Shown here: positions 29,463-40,855 of the stretch, piece after piece
Layout of the letters: each line of letters begins with the position of its first letter
How positions within the stretch are numbered: the first letter of the stretch is position 1
Source: Vibrio aestuarianus
Lineage (GTDB): Bacteria; Pseudomonadota; Gammaproteobacteria; Enterobacterales; Vibrionaceae
NCBI RefSeq assembly: GCF_012395185.1
Contig: NZ_JAAZTU010000023.1
Location: 1-64,000, forward strand
Reading direction: 5' to 3'
Length of the DNA stretch: 64,000 nucleotides
Notes under the pieces: model-generated
Database searches by the model: none
What the model was told of the DNA's origin: nothing
What the model saw: the letters and a program-made list of their open reading frames with translations, nothing else
Program-made: the position numbers and the translations under genes

Positions 29463-30002
29463 ATGCAACTTAACAAAGTTCTTAAAGGGCTACTAATTGC
29501 GCTACCAGTACTTGCAGTAACTGCATGTAGTTCAAGCGATGAAGCAACTAACGCTTCTGGTTCTGAAACTAACCAGTCTACTTCAGGTTCAGCAAACAAC
29601 GTTGATACAACGGTTGTTTCTCCGATCGATGAGAATGCACAACTTTCTGAACAAGAGTTAAAAGAGCAAGCTCTTCGTGAAACTCAAACCATCTATTTCG
29701 CATTCGATAACGCGACAATTGCTGGCGACTACGAAGACATGTTAGCTGCACATGCGGCTTACCTAAGCAAAAACCCAGCGATGCAAGTGACTATCGAAGG
29801 TCATGCTGATGAGCGTGGTACTCCTGAGTACAACATCGCACTAGGCGAGCGTCGTGCACAAGCTGTTGCTAAATACTTGCAAGCGCTAGGTGTTCAAGCT
29901 GATCAAATCGCTATTGTCAGCTACGGCGAAGAAAAACCGCTTCTTCTAGGTCAATCTGAAGATGTATACGCGAAGAACCGCCGCGCTGTTCTAGTGTACT
30001 AA
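29463..30002 (+). CDS. pal: Peptidoglycan-associated lipoprotein
   Basis: An outer-membrane lipoprotein of 179 residues. The lipobox LAVTACSS has the lipid-carrying Cys near residue 22, a Ser/Thr/Asn-rich linker follows, and the OmpA-like domain binds peptidoglycan ([31 protein letters not shown]). TAAGGAAAATAAG provides the RBS. Confidence 0.96.
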   Translation: MQLNKVLKGLLIALPVLAVTACSSSDEATNASGSETNQSTSGSANNVDTTVVSPIDENAQLSEQELKEQALRETQTIYFAFDNATIAGDYEDMLAAHAAYLSKNPAMQVTIEGHADERGTPEYNIALGERRAQAVAKYLQALGVQADQIAIVSYGEEKPLLLGQSEDVYAKNRRAVLVY

Positions 30003-30016
30003 TCGAGGATTGCCTC

Positions 30017-30793
30017 ATGTTCAGTAACTTAAAGCGCATTGTTACGCTTACGTTACTGGCAAGTGCAGCGAGCACTACGCTCGCTGCACCAGCTCCAGTA
30101 TCTGACCTCAGCAATAGCTCTTCTTCTAGCGCCACTCGCGCTCAAAACTCTTCGTCTGAAACGGATGTACAGCGTCTTGAACGCTTACTTGAAAACCGCA
30201 ATCGTGTGCAGTTGAAAATGCAGCAGCAGCTTGACGATATGACCTTAGAAATCAGTGAATTACGTGGGCAGCTTGAGCGCAATAGCTATGATATGCAGCA
30301 AATGCTAGAGCGCCAACGTGAATTGTTCATTGAACTAGACCGTATTCGTAGTGAAATGAAAACTACGGGTAGTGCACCTCCTACTACATCACCTGATGCG
30401 GCAGTGGAAGGTACATTCAGCAGCAATGTGGACGAACAAACAGCGTATCAGAATGCAGTTGATTTGATTCTGAAGAAGCGTGACTACAGCGGTGCCATTG
30501 CGGCGTTCCAACAGTTCCAAAAAGATTATCCTGATTCAAACTTTGCCCCTAATGCACATTATTGGTTAGGACAGCTTTATTTTGCTAAAAAGCAAGACAA
30601 GGAAGCAGCGCAAAGCTTTATAGCCGTGCTCACCTATAGCGAATCCAATAAACGTGCAGACGCATTGGTGAAGTTAGGTGATATTGCTAAACGTAACAAT
30701 AATTCAGCCCAAGCGAACAAGTATTATCAACAAGTTATTGATGAATACCCGACCAGTGCTTCGGCAAATGTTGCAAAAGAGAATTTGAATTAA
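30017..30793 (+). CDS. cpoB: Cell-division coordinator CpoB (YbgF)
   Basis: A periplasmic protein of 258 residues that links PBP1B and Tol activity at the septum. A signal peptide (LTLLASAASTTLAAPA) is followed by a trimeric coiled coil at about 48-110 rich in Gln/Arg/Leu, a Ser/Thr/Pro linker, and three TPR-like repeats (from YQNAVDLILKKRDYSGAIAAF). It is the last Tol-Pal gene and is followed by a terminator. Confidence 0.94.
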   Translation: MFSNLKRIVTLTLLASAASTTLAAPAPVSDLSNSSSSSATRAQNSSSETDVQRLERLLENRNRVQLKMQQQLDDMTLEISELRGQLERNSYDMQQMLERQRELFIELDRIRSEMKTTGSAPPTTSPDAAVEGTFSSNVDEQTAYQNAVDLILKKRDYSGAIAAFQQFQKDYPDSNFAPNAHYWLGQLYFAKKQDKEAAQSFIAVLTYSESNKRADALVKLGDIAKRNNNSAQANKYYQQVIDEYPTSASANVAKENLN

Positions 30794-30798
30794 TAATA

Positions 30799-30825
30799 AG
30801 AGGTCGTGAAGGCCTCTTTTTTTTT
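30799..30825 (+). terminator. Tol-Pal operon terminator
   Basis: AGAGGTC and GGCCTCT (one G-T pair) are separated by five bases and followed by about nine T, six bases after the cpoB stop. Confidence 0.8.
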
Positions 30826-30913
30826 GCTTATTGTTACAAGAATCACTTTTGATTCACACTTAGGTTCGGGTGTACAATGCTCGAATTCTTGGAAGTTGCA
30901 TAGAGCAAGAGCA

Positions 30914-31975
30914 ATGAGCCACATTTTAGACACCATTGAAACTGTATATCCTTTTCCACCTAAACCTATTCCTTTGACGGTTGAAGAAAAGCAAACTTAT
31001 ACCGCTAGCATCAAACAGTTATTAAAAGAAAAAGATGCAGTGCTAATTGCACACTATTATACCGATCCTGAAATTCAAGCATTGGCAGAAGAAACGGGGG
31101 GATTTGTCGGTGATTCATTAGAAATGGCGAAGTTTGGCAACCGTCACCCAGCAAGTACGCTAATCATTGCTGGTGTTCGTTTTATGGGAGAATCTGCGAA
31201 AATTTTAACCCCAGAAAAACGCATTCTCATGCCAACACTAAAAGCTGAATGTTCTCTTGATTTGGGTTGTCCTGCTGATAAATTTACTGAGTTCTGCGAT
31301 GCTCATCCTGATCATACCGTCGTGGTTTATGCCAATACATCTGCTGCTGTAAAAGCAAGAGCTGATTGGGTGGTGACATCGAGTATTGCTCTTGAAATTG
31401 TAGAACACCTAGATGCAGAAGATAAGCCGATTATCTGGGGACCAGACCGCCATTTGGGGTCATACATTGCTAATAAAACCGGTGCAGAGATGCTGCTTTG
31501 GCAAGGTGAATGCGTGGTCCACGATGAATTCTCCGCAGACGCCTTACGCAAAATGAAATCTCTATATCCTGATGCGGCCGTATTGGTGCACCCAGAGTCG
31601 CCAGCCAGCGTGGTTGAATTAGCGGATGCTGTCGGTTCGACAAGCCAATTGATCAAAGCGGCAAAATCTCTTCCTCAGCAAAAGATGATAGTAGCAACGG
31701 ATAAAGGCATTTTCTTTAAAATGCAGCAGTTAGTGCCTGAAAAAGAGCTTATTGAAGCACCAACCGCAGGAGCGGGGGCGACTTGTCGTAGTTGTGCGCA
31801 TTGCCCTTGGATGGCAATGAATGGCCTTAAAGCCATTGAAGCTGCGCTCAAAGAAGGTGGTGATGATCACGAAATTTTTGTCGATGAAGCACTGCGATTA
31901 AAATCACTGATCCCACTTAATCGCATGTTGGATTTCGCTGAACAGTTAAACCTTCAAGTTAAAGGTAATGCTTAG
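30914..31975 (+). CDS. nadA: Quinolinate synthase A
   Basis: NadA joins iminoaspartate and DHAP into quinolinate for NAD synthesis with a [4Fe-4S] cluster. I choose 30914 ([18 protein letters not shown]), giving 353 residues; the upstream in-frame stretch includes the terminator and promoter. The three cluster cysteines are in [18 protein letters not shown] and [11 protein letters not shown]. The [12 protein letters not shown] segment and [20 protein letters not shown] are typical. Confidence 0.96.
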   Translation: MSHILDTIETVYPFPPKPIPLTVEEKQTYTASIKQLLKEKDAVLIAHYYTDPEIQALAEETGGFVGDSLEMAKFGNRHPASTLIIAGVRFMGESAKILTPEKRILMPTLKAECSLDLGCPADKFTEFCDAHPDHTVVVYANTSAAVKARADWVVTSSIALEIVEHLDAEDKPIIWGPDRHLGSYIANKTGAEMLLWQGECVVHDEFSADALRKMKSLYPDAAVLVHPESPASVVELADAVGSTSQLIKAAKSLPQQKMIVATDKGIFFKMQQLVPEKELIEAPTAGAGATCRSCAHCPWMAMNGLKAIEAALKEGGDDHEIFVDEALRLKSLIPLNRMLDFAEQLNLQVKGNA

Positions 31976-31995
31976 TTTTAACTTGAAGCAATACA

Positions 31996-32022
31996 AAAAA
32001 GGCTCCTTGGAGCCTTTTTATG
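31996..32022. terminator. Bidirectional terminator between nadA and the YecA-like gene
   Basis: AAAAAGGCTCC-TT-GGAGCCTTTTT (31996-32019) is a perfect 11-bp stem with A and T tracts on the two sides, between convergent genes. Confidence 0.85.
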
Positions 32023-32056
32023 TGAGTACCATTAACGAAGTTAATTAAAGCTACCG

Positions 32057-32638
32057 TTATTGGTTTTCAGCTAACTGTACACCGCGTTGGGTTAAGCCGC
32101 ACAACATTACAGGTATTGCATTGTAGATTTCTTCAAATTGATCTAACCCTTGTAGGCCTTGTTCAGCAAGCGTTACTAATGATGTTTCTGGGTCATACAG
32201 CATGCTTAAAGACAGTAGTACGCCACCAAGTAGTGCATTGTCTTGGCTATCTTCAGGCATCAAGGTTTCCCAGTCGTCTCGTGCCAGTTGCCAACCTTGT
32301 AAAAAGCCTTCACAAAAATCACGGACGTCATCCGTAACAATTTCTTCTTCATCTAAGGAACAGCCTTCTGGCCATGTCCAATTGGCGTTCAATAAAGCAG
32401 GGCGATATAAGTTCCATATATCAATAACAAGCTGAAAATACGTTTCTAGCTGTTCACCATCTGTAAAAGGTGCAACTTCTTCACCTCCCCACAAGAAGGG
32501 TAACCATTCTTCAGGAGGTAGAATATTAGGAGCAGAAGCCATTGCTGTCACAAAACCACGTGTTTTCGCTTCGTTTAATAGCTTATCTTCTAATTCAGGT
32601 TGCGATAGGAGTGTTTGTAAGGTCAAAACAAAGTCCAT
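32057..32638 (-). CDS. UPF0149 (YecA/YgfB-like) protein
   Basis: A 193-residue acidic cytoplasmic protein of the UPF0149 family. The family signature FCEGFLQGWQLARDDWETLM (about residues 115-134) and the N-terminal helix GFVTAMASAPNILPPEEWLPFLWGG are visible. Unlike YecA it lacks a C-terminal SEC-C zinc motif. Function is not established. It is convergent with nadA and divergent from the sensor kinase gene. Confidence 0.85.
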   Translation of the reverse strand: MDFVLTLQTLLSQPELEDKLLNEAKTRGFVTAMASAPNILPPEEWLPFLWGGEEVAPFTDGEQLETYFQLVIDIWNLYRPALLNANWTWPEGCSLDEEEIVTDDVRDFCEGFLQGWQLARDDWETLMPEDSQDNALLGGVLLSLSMLYDPETSLVTLAEQGLQGLDQFEEIYNAIPVMLCGLTQRGVQLAENQ

Positions 32639-32794
32639 GAGTTGTTAGATAATTAGCAGTATCTTAACTCTAAATAGTCGTTGTATGCCAATTTAACAAA
32701 AGTTATTGCGGTAAAGACTTGTTTCATACAATCAATATCTTGCTTGGCAGGATTCTTCACTATAATTTGTACAAAAGAAAAAGTTCAAAGGCTT

Positions 32795-35218
32795 ATGAAA
32801 GTACGTAGCTCACTTAGAAAGAAAAGCATCACCGCATTGGCGTTTTATCTTTGCTTTTTTATTGCAACCATCGGAACGATTACCTACTGGGTTGTCGAAT
32901 CTCCTCTGCGTGCTGAACTCAAACAAAATTTAGATTTACGTGCTGAAATATTGTCTGCACAAATTAGAGAACCACTAAATAATTCAATAGGCATACTGCA
33001 AAGTGTCGTCAGCATTGGACAGTCTGCAAACGGCCAAGCAGAGCAAGACCGTCTGCTACATTCACTGTTCTCGATACTCGATAATATCGTTGTGAGTGGC
33101 GGGCTATGGCCAAAACCTTATAGTGTCGATCCCGCTCAACAATATAGTAGCCTGTTTTATAACCGAGCATCTGATGGTCAAGTCGACAAGTTACTCTCTT
33201 GGAATAATCCAGCAGTGAGCGGGTACGATAAAGAGACATGGTATACCGAGGTAAAAGGGCAGCCATTAGGAAGTGTGGCGTGGTCACAAGTTTACGTTGA
33301 TTCTTATACCCATATTCAAATGATCACCGCTTCTTCGCCATACTATGTCAACGGAGAGTTCGCTGGTGTCGCTACTGTTGATATCTCGTTACATGGCTTG
33401 ACTAAGCTTCTTGCTGCTCAAGCTGAGCGGTATGACCTCGGTATGTCGCTCAGTGATTCTGATGGATCCATCATCTCTGAACATAACTTCCACATTCGCA
33501 ATGGAGCATATATCAGTCGTTTTGATTTTGGTGATTTTCACTGGCAAGTTGACGTGATAAACGCTAACCGTTTAGTGAATGATGAGGTTTATGAGTTGGT
33601 CACTAATGTAGAAGCGCGTATTATTCCCTTTCTTTTAGCCTGTGTAATGATTGGTTATTACTTGTTAAACAAATACTTGATTACACCAATCGTCGTTATT
33701 GCGAAAAAGGTTGCTGACTCAAAAGAAGGTGGCATTATCGAGATACCTTACCGCAGTAATGATGAAATACAGCAGTTAGTTGATACTTTTAATCAGAAAA
33801 CGGTCTACCTTGAAGCGGAAAAGGTGAAAGCTCAAGCATCAACCCGAGCTAAAAGCGCATTTTTAGCGACGTTGTCTCATGAAATTCGAACCCCAATGAA
33901 TGGTGTACTCGGAACAGCGCAAATATTATTGAAAACTCAACTTTCGGCTCAACAACGACAGAACTTGAATAGTTTGTATGAGTCAGGTGAGCATATGATG
34001 ACCTTATTGAATGAGATCCTTGATTTTTCAAAGATCGAGCAAGGTCATTTAGAACTCGATAATAGTCGTTTCCCACTTGATTCATTGATTGGCAGTATCA
34101 AAAGTGTCTATCACACCTTGTGTAATGAAAAAGGGCTTCAATTTAATATCCATAACGAGGTAGCGAGCGATCGCTGGTACTTCTCGGATAAAGCGAGACT
34201 GAGACAAATCTTATTTAACTTACTGAACAACGCCGTTAAATTCACATCAAGTGGTTTCATTGATGTCTACTTAAAAGAAGAGTGGGTCGATGAGCAACTC
34301 TATTTATCTATTCGTGTTAGAGACTCTGGGATTGGTATTGCTAAAGAAGCGCAAGAAAAGATATTTCGGCCCTTTGAACAAGCTGAATCGTCAACCACAA
34401 GGCGCTTTGGTGGTACAGGTTTAGGGCTGGCAATTGTCAAACAGATAACAGAGCTTATGAACGGTAATATAACGGTAGCAAGTGAGGTTGGTATCGGTAG
34501 TAGTTTTCATGTCATGCTCGCTATCGAAGAGGCTTCTGCAGGTCCAACCGAAGTTAAAACTCATCGTAAACTTGATTATCAAGGCCTTAAAGCATTAATC
34601 GTCGAAGATAATCGAACGAATTCGATCATCATTGAGACTTTTATGAAAAATAAGGGTTTTATTTGCCGCTGTGTTGAAAATGGTGAACTGGGCGTACAGG
34701 CACTCACTGAAGAGCGATTCGATCTTGTTTTAATGGATAACCATATGCCAGTAATGGATGGCATCGAAGCCATTTCTTGTATTAGGTCTCTATCAGAAAT
34801 TAATCATAATGTATTAATTTTTGGTTGTACCGCTGATGTATTTAAAGAAACTCGAGAGCGAATGCTAGCAGCGGGTGCAGACTATATTATCGCTAAGCCA
34901 GTTCATGAAAATGAACTTGATGACGCACTTTATCAATACGCTGAAAAGCTGTACCAATTTCAGCCAAAATCCTCAATGCAGATGGCTGCTGGTTCGATAG
35001 AAGAGTCACTGGTTACTTTTCATATGGCGATTGAAAATCAAGAAATTGAGTTGGCATTAACCACCGTCAAAAAGTTAGCCGCGCACGTTTGCGTTGCTGA
35101 GTCATCGCCATTGCATGATGCTTTGCAGAGTATCCAAATTAGCTTAGAAAACGATAAGCTACCCAATACACAACAAGTGGATGTCTTAACCGTTTTACTT
35201 GCTGATTTTTGTAATTAA
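32795..35218 (+). CDS. cqsR: CqsR-like hybrid sensor histidine kinase
   Basis: An 807-residue inner-membrane hybrid kinase. Segment 1 is at about residues 13-33, the periplasmic sensor at 34-272 looks like a double-Cache domain, segment 2 is at about 275-295, then HAMP, HisKA with His362 in LSHEIRTPMNG, HATPase with DSGIGIA and GGTGLGLAIV, and a receiver with Asp648 in LMDNHMP. A residual C-terminal helical domain (about 725-807) resembles HPt. Its place near nadA-cpoB-pal is that of V. cholerae VC1831 (CqsR), a quorum-sensing receptor reported to feed LuxU and to respond to ethanolamine. The name rests on architecture plus position, not alignment. The start at 32795 is chosen over an in-frame one 38 codons upstream inside the promoter. 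Confidence 0.7.
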   Translation: MKVRSSLRKKSITALAFYLCFFIATIGTITYWVVESPLRAELKQNLDLRAEILSAQIREPLNNSIGILQSVVSIGQSANGQAEQDRLLHSLFSILDNIVVSGGLWPKPYSVDPAQQYSSLFYNRASDGQVDKLLSWNNPAVSGYDKETWYTEVKGQPLGSVAWSQVYVDSYTHIQMITASSPYYVNGEFAGVATVDISLHGLTKLLAAQAERYDLGMSLSDSDGSIISEHNFHIRNGAYISRFDFGDFHWQVDVINANRLVNDEVYELVTNVEARIIPFLLACVMIGYYLLNKYLITPIVVIAKKVADSKEGGIIEIPYRSNDEIQQLVDTFNQKTVYLEAEKVKAQASTRAKSAFLATLSHEIRTPMNGVLGTAQILLKTQLSAQQRQNLNSLYESGEHMMTLLNEILDFSKIEQGHLELDNSRFPLDSLIGSIKSVYHTLCNEKGLQFNIHNEVASDRWYFSDKARLRQILFNLLNNAVKFTSSGFIDVYLKEEWVDEQLYLSIRVRDSGIGIAKEAQEKIFRPFEQAESSTTRRFGGTGLGLAIVKQITELMNGNITVASEVGIGSSFHVMLAIEEASAGPTEVKTHRKLDYQGLKALIVEDNRTNSIIIETFMKNKGFICRCVENGELGVQALTEERFDLVLMDNHMPVMDGIEAISCIRSLSEINHNVLIFGCTADVFKETRERMLAAGADYIIAKPVHENELDDALYQYAEKLYQFQPKSSMQMAAGSIEESLVTFHMAIENQEIELALTTVKKLAAHVCVAESSPLHDALQSIQISLENDKLPNTQQVDVLTVLLADFCN

Positions 35219-35453
35219 CTTACTAATAAGTGACTTAAATATTGTTTAATTTAACATTTATTTAAAAATTAGCGTTAGATTCTAGTTTTAATTTCAAAAC
35301 TGGTTATAAATTTACCTAACTCAATTAAAATTGGAGATTAAATCTACAATTTATATGTTCTAATTGCCTTATCGGCTGGGCTTTTGCTATGACCCAGTTT
35401 TATGTATTGCCTGTGGGTGATTTTTGTAGATATATATGTTGTTGAGGAAGGTA

Positions 35454-35903
35454 ATGAAAGCTCGTGGCCCATTTTGTATTCGTCATGCTGCTGCTGACAC
35501 ATTTGCAATGGTCGTTTTTTGCTTTGTTTCTGGGATGATCATTGAGATTTTTATCTCTGGGATGACTTTTGAACAATCGTTAGCATCTCGAACATTATCG
35601 ATTCCTGTCAACATTGCTATCGCATGGCCTTATGGCGTGTTTCGAGATTTCGTTTTACGTTTAGGGCGGAAGTGGTCGAATTCAAACCTAATGAAGAGCA
35701 TTTCAGATTTAATTGCATTCGTTTTGTTCCAATCACCTGTTTATGCGGCCATTCTTTTGGTTGTTGGGGCATCAACAGAACAAATTATTACGGCTGTTTC
35801 AAGTAACGCTATCGTTTCATGTGGAATGGGCGTGTTATATGGTTATTTCTTGGATATGTGCCGCCGATGGTTTCGTGTGCCAGGCTATTACCAAAGTATG
35901 TAA
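35454..35903 (+). CDS. alaE: L-alanine exporter AlaE
   Basis: AlaE is a small inner-membrane exporter that prevents toxic alanine build-up. From the ATG at 35454, preceded by GAGGAAGG, the protein has 149 residues, the E. coli length. It has the family pattern [42 protein letters not shown] with conserved Arg/Pro residues, and four hydrophobic segments. An ATG six codons upstream lacks an RBS. Confidence 0.9.
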   Translation: MKARGPFCIRHAAADTFAMVVFCFVSGMIIEIFISGMTFEQSLASRTLSIPVNIAIAWPYGVFRDFVLRLGRKWSNSNLMKSISDLIAFVLFQSPVYAAILLVVGASTEQIITAVSSNAIVSCGMGVLYGYFLDMCRRWFRVPGYYQSM

Positions 35904-36068
35904 CTGCATATTTAGCACGCAGCTATTGTCGTTGATTTCAACTAATAAGCTAATAAGTAACCAAACGCGCTGATGGTGTGGACTTTTTTAAGATTTTGGC
36001 TTGACCTGCCTCTCCATAATCATTAAATTAGCGCCTCGTTGACTGATGCAGTTGACACAATCAAATAC

Positions 36069-36156
36069 GGTGAGTTGTCCGAGTGGCTTAAGGAGCACGC
36101 CTGGAAAGTGTGTATACGGCAACGTATCGAGAGTTCGAATCTCTTGCTCACCGCCA
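36069..36156 (+). tRNA. tRNA-Ser (anticodon GGA)
   Basis: The 88-base cloverleaf has acceptor GGTGAGT pairing with GCTCACC (one G-T pair), D-arm TCCGAGTGGCTTAAGGA, anticodon arm with loop CTGGAAA (anticodon GGA), a long class II variable arm (GTGTATACGGCAACGTATC), T-arm GAGTTCGAATCTC, discriminator G and encoded CCA. It is the insertion site of the island whose integrase lies 311 bases downstream. Confidence 0.96.
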
Positions 36157-36167
36157 AATTCAAGTTT

Positions 36168-36192
36168 AAAGACGTCTCAGGACGTCTTTTTT
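36168..36192 (+). terminator. Terminator after tRNA-Ser
   Basis: AAAGACGTC-TCAG-GACGTCTTT followed by TTT, 12 bases after the tRNA. Confidence 0.85.
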
Positions 36193-36268
36193 CTTATCTA
36201 AAGATTATAAAATCAATGAGTTATGGTTTCTTAGCGTTCCATAAAGTGTCGTGAAAGCGCTTGTCTAG

Positions 36269-36455
36269 AGTAATACCTAAAGTAATACCCAGTATTCCTA
36301 CTTGATGCTAGTATTACTTTTGAGCACTAAATCAGGTATTACTTTGTTGTCATTTCCCCTATCAGTTCGATCTTTAACTTGATGTAATTTAAGCAGTTAT
36401 CGACCAAAAGTAATACCTAGATTTTTCGAAAATTGAGCTTTGTTCAGGTATTACT
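36269..36455. repeat. Cluster of six AGTAATACC motifs upstream of integrase
   Basis: AGTAATACC occurs on the plus strand at 36269-36277, 36281-36289 and 36409-36417, and as GGTATTACT at 36335-36343 and 36447-36455; a variant AGTATTACT lies at 36310-36318. The last copy ends 12 bases before the integrase start. The layout of direct and inverted short sites beside an attachment site fits integrase arm-type or excisionase binding sites, and the last pair could also be an operator for the integrase promoter. Confidence 0.7.
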
Positions 36456-36467
36456 TGAGGGATCAAA

Positions 36468-37703
36468 ATGGCGAATAATCTCACGGCTAGGCAAATCCAA
36501 ACGGCAAAGCCCAAAGATAAGCTCTATCGCTTATCTGATGGCGGCAATCTCTACTTCTGTGTGCGTACAAGCAATTCACGTTCTTGGCAGTTTCGTTATA
36601 AACGACCTGGTCAGGACAAAATCACTTATCTTTCCTTTGGTACTTATCCAGATATGTCATTGGCAGAAGCGCGAGAGAAAGCGCTAGAGGCTCGAAAGAT
36701 GCTTGCGGATGGTATTGATCCCCAGTTGGCCAAAGAAGAGCAAAAAGCCAAAGTTATTGTTGAGCAAAATGCGACGTTCAAGTTTGTCGCTGAGCAGTGG
36801 AAGGCTACGAAAGAAGGGCAGATAAAAGAGAAGACTCTCAATGGCAACTGGCGCAAACTGGAGCTCTATGCTTTTCCCAAGCTAGGTACGATACCCGTTA
36901 GCAAAATTACGGCGCCTATTGCGATAGCGGCGTTGCGTCCCGTTGAAACACAAGGCTTACTAGAAACCGTAAAACGTACCGCCCAACTGATGAACGAGAT
37001 CATGAACTATGCTGTAAACAGCGGTGTGATTCATTCTAATCCACTATCTGGTATCCGTGACGTATTCAAGAAGCACAAAGTAGTGCACATGAAAGCGTTA
37101 CAGCCGCATGAAATGCATGAGCTTATACGCACCGTTGCTACAGCGAATATACAGCACGTGACGCGATTTTTAATTGAATGGCAGCTTCACACGATGGTGC
37201 GACCTAATGAAGCCTCTGGTGCTCGTTGGGATGAAATCGACATAGCAAATCGACTATGGATCATCCCGAAAGAACGAATGAAGATGAACCGCGAGCACCT
37301 AGTGCCTCTAACAGACCAAACAATGGCTATTCTTGAAGCGATTAAGCCTATCAGTGGTCATAGAGAGTTTGTTTTCCCATCCAGTCGCAATCCGAAGGTA
37401 CCTACCGATTCAGAAACGGCCAATAAAGCGTTGAGCCGAATGGGATTCAAAGATAGAACTACTGCGCATGGTCTTCGTGCTTTGGCTAGCACCACTCTTA
37501 ATGAACAGGGTTTTGAGCCTGATGTCATTGAGGCAGCGCTTGCTCATACTGATAAGAATCAAATACGTAAAGCATACAACCGTACAGATTATTTAGATTC
37601 ACGACGTAGGTTAATGAGCTGGTGGAGTGAGCATATCGAAAAATCGAGCTACGGAAGCTATAGTGTTGCTGGTGCTGGGTACTTACATTTAATCAAGGCT
37701 TAG
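36468..37703 (+). CDS. P4-type tyrosine integrase of a genomic island
   Basis: A 411-residue site-specific recombinase with an N-terminal DUF4102 arm-binding domain (LTARQIQTAKPKDKLYRLSDGGNLYF), a core-binding domain (about 105-200) and a C-terminal catalytic domain. Catalytic residues are Arg245 (MVRPNEASG), His334 and Arg337 (AHGLR), His360 (ALAHTD) and the nucleophile Tyr370 (AYNR). Position, 311 bases from the 3' end of tRNA-Ser and pointing away from it, is typical. It looks intact. An RBS GAGG is seven bases before the ATG. Confidence 0.95.
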   Translation: MANNLTARQIQTAKPKDKLYRLSDGGNLYFCVRTSNSRSWQFRYKRPGQDKITYLSFGTYPDMSLAEAREKALEARKMLADGIDPQLAKEEQKAKVIVEQNATFKFVAEQWKATKEGQIKEKTLNGNWRKLELYAFPKLGTIPVSKITAPIAIAALRPVETQGLLETVKRTAQLMNEIMNYAVNSGVIHSNPLSGIRDVFKKHKVVHMKALQPHEMHELIRTVATANIQHVTRFLIEWQLHTMVRPNEASGARWDEIDIANRLWIIPKERMKMNREHLVPLTDQTMAILEAIKPISGHREFVFPSSRNPKVPTDSETANKALSRMGFKDRTTAHGLRALASTTLNEQGFEPDVIEAALAHTDKNQIRKAYNRTDYLDSRRRLMSWWSEHIEKSSYGSYSVAGAGYLHLIKA

Positions 37704-37774
37704 ATATCCATCGAATCTAAATAAAATCAGGCATATGTCATATCTGTGATATTAACTTACACAGAGAGGTATCT

Positions 37775-37987
37775 ATGCCTAATACCGCGATTCGTTTGAT
37801 CCGTTTAAGCGAAGTTCTAGCCATGACGGGACTGTCTCGTTCCAGTATGTACCGTTCGATTGAAGAAAAGCAGTTTCCAGAACAAGTTCAGCTTGGTGGG
37901 CGTGCTGTTGCTTGGGTTGAGAGTGAGGTGCAGGAGTGGATGGAATCTCGTCTGAGCATGCGAGACAACCAAGAATCCTTTCAGTAG
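37775..37987 (+). CDS. AlpA-family helix-turn-helix regulator
   Basis: A 70-residue DNA-binding protein with the AlpA/phage regulatory fold: IRLIRLSEVLAMTGLSRSSMYRSIEEKQFP is the helix-turn-helix and VQLGGRAVAWVESEVQEWM the family tail. In CP4-57 AlpA activates excision; a similar excisionase or activator role is inferred from its place just downstream of the integrase. AGAGAGG lies before the ATG. Confidence 0.88.
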   Translation: MPNTAIRLIRLSEVLAMTGLSRSSMYRSIEEKQFPEQVQLGGRAVAWVESEVQEWMESRLSMRDNQESFQ

Positions 37988-38067
37988 CACAAACATCAAA
38001 TCACATCATCAACGGGGCGCTGGCTAAGCAAAGTCATGCGCCCTTTTTGCAATTAGAGAGATAAAAA

Positions 38068-38514
38068 ATGAGCTATTCAATTTACGTAGACGGCGCTGCA
38101 CCAAACAACCAACACGGATGTACACGAGGTGGCATTGGGCTGGTGGTCATGGATGAAGACAACGAGATTGTTCATGAAGAGAGCTTTACCATCAATCGAA
38201 AAACCGACAATACTGGGCTAGAACTACTGGCCTTAATTGAAGCATTGGAATACGCAGAAGATGGGGATGTTATCTATTTGGACAGAGATTATTGTGTGAA
38301 AGGTTTCAACATCTGGATGGACGATTGGAAAGACCGAGGTTGGCGTCGAGCGGATAAGAAACCGGTTGAGCATCGTCAACTCTGGAAGCAAGTCGATGAA
38401 TTACGTTCTAGAAAGTGTGTTGAGGTACTTAAAGTCAAAGCGTATTCTGGTGTTAGAGGGAATGAAATAGCGGATTCGTTAGCAGTTGAAGCAGCTAGAA
38501 GCGATATCGATTGA
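38068..38514 (+). CDS. RNase H-like protein in the island
   Basis: A 148-residue RNase H-fold protein. The acidic residues of the active site line up as Asp8 (IYVDGA), Glu52 (TGLELLALIEALE), Asp72 (IYLDRDYCVKGF) and Asp136 (GNEIADSLA). The loop that normally reads GHxG has AYSG (about 125-128), so the catalytic-loop His of RNase HI is missing; activity may be altered but not excluded. It follows an AGAGA RBS and is the last gene of the integrase-proximal group. Its role in island biology is unknown; removing RNA-DNA hybrids in island replication or defence is a guess. Confidence 0.75.
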   Translation: MSYSIYVDGAAPNNQHGCTRGGIGLVVMDEDNEIVHEESFTINRKTDNTGLELLALIEALEYAEDGDVIYLDRDYCVKGFNIWMDDWKDRGWRRADKKPVEHRQLWKQVDELRSRKCVEVLKVKAYSGVRGNEIADSLAVEAARSDID

Positions 38515-38524
38515 TGTAACAATA

Positions 38525-38559
38525 CGGCTTGTAGGGTTTAGATTTATACCTACAAGCCG
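38525..38559 (+). other. Hairpin after the RNase H-like gene
   Basis: CGGCTTGTAGG (38525-38535) and CCTACAAGCCG (38549-38559) form a perfect 11-bp stem right after the stop codon; no T-run follows, so it may be a transcript end that needs processing or a Rho-independent terminator of poor quality. Confidence 0.5.
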
Positions 38560-38731
38560 CTATTGCCTGTTATTTGCGTTTTTCTAGATAACATATAACT
38601 GAAGGTGGATGCGATAGGAGTGTGATAGGTGATAACGTGTAGTAGTTATTTCTAACAAACTGTTTCCTTGAAGTTTATTACGAAGGGGATAATGTTTATG
38701 CTTTCTTGGACTCTGGCTGACACCAAAGAAT

Positions 38732-38758
38732 AAAAGGGTGCTAGAAATCCTAGCACCC
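38732..38758 (-). terminator. aga operon terminator
   Basis: GGGTGCTAG (38736-38744) and CTAGCACCC (38750-38758) pair; on the minus strand TTTTA follows. It lies 44 bases after the kbaY stop. Confidence 0.75.
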
Positions 38759-38801
38759 AGGTAAACACGTTATAGGGGGAGTTTACCAAATTACATAAAA
38801 G

Positions 38802-40844
<2,043 letters not shown>

Positions 40845-40855
<11 letters not shown>

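Larger units (their letters stand above)
36157..36467 (+). promoter_or_regulatory. Island left end: terminator and integrase-upstream repeats
   Basis: This 311-base gap starts at the tRNA 3' end (presumed attL core) and runs to the integrase. It contains a strong terminator and a set of short repeats listed separately. No gene is seen in it. Confidence 0.6.
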
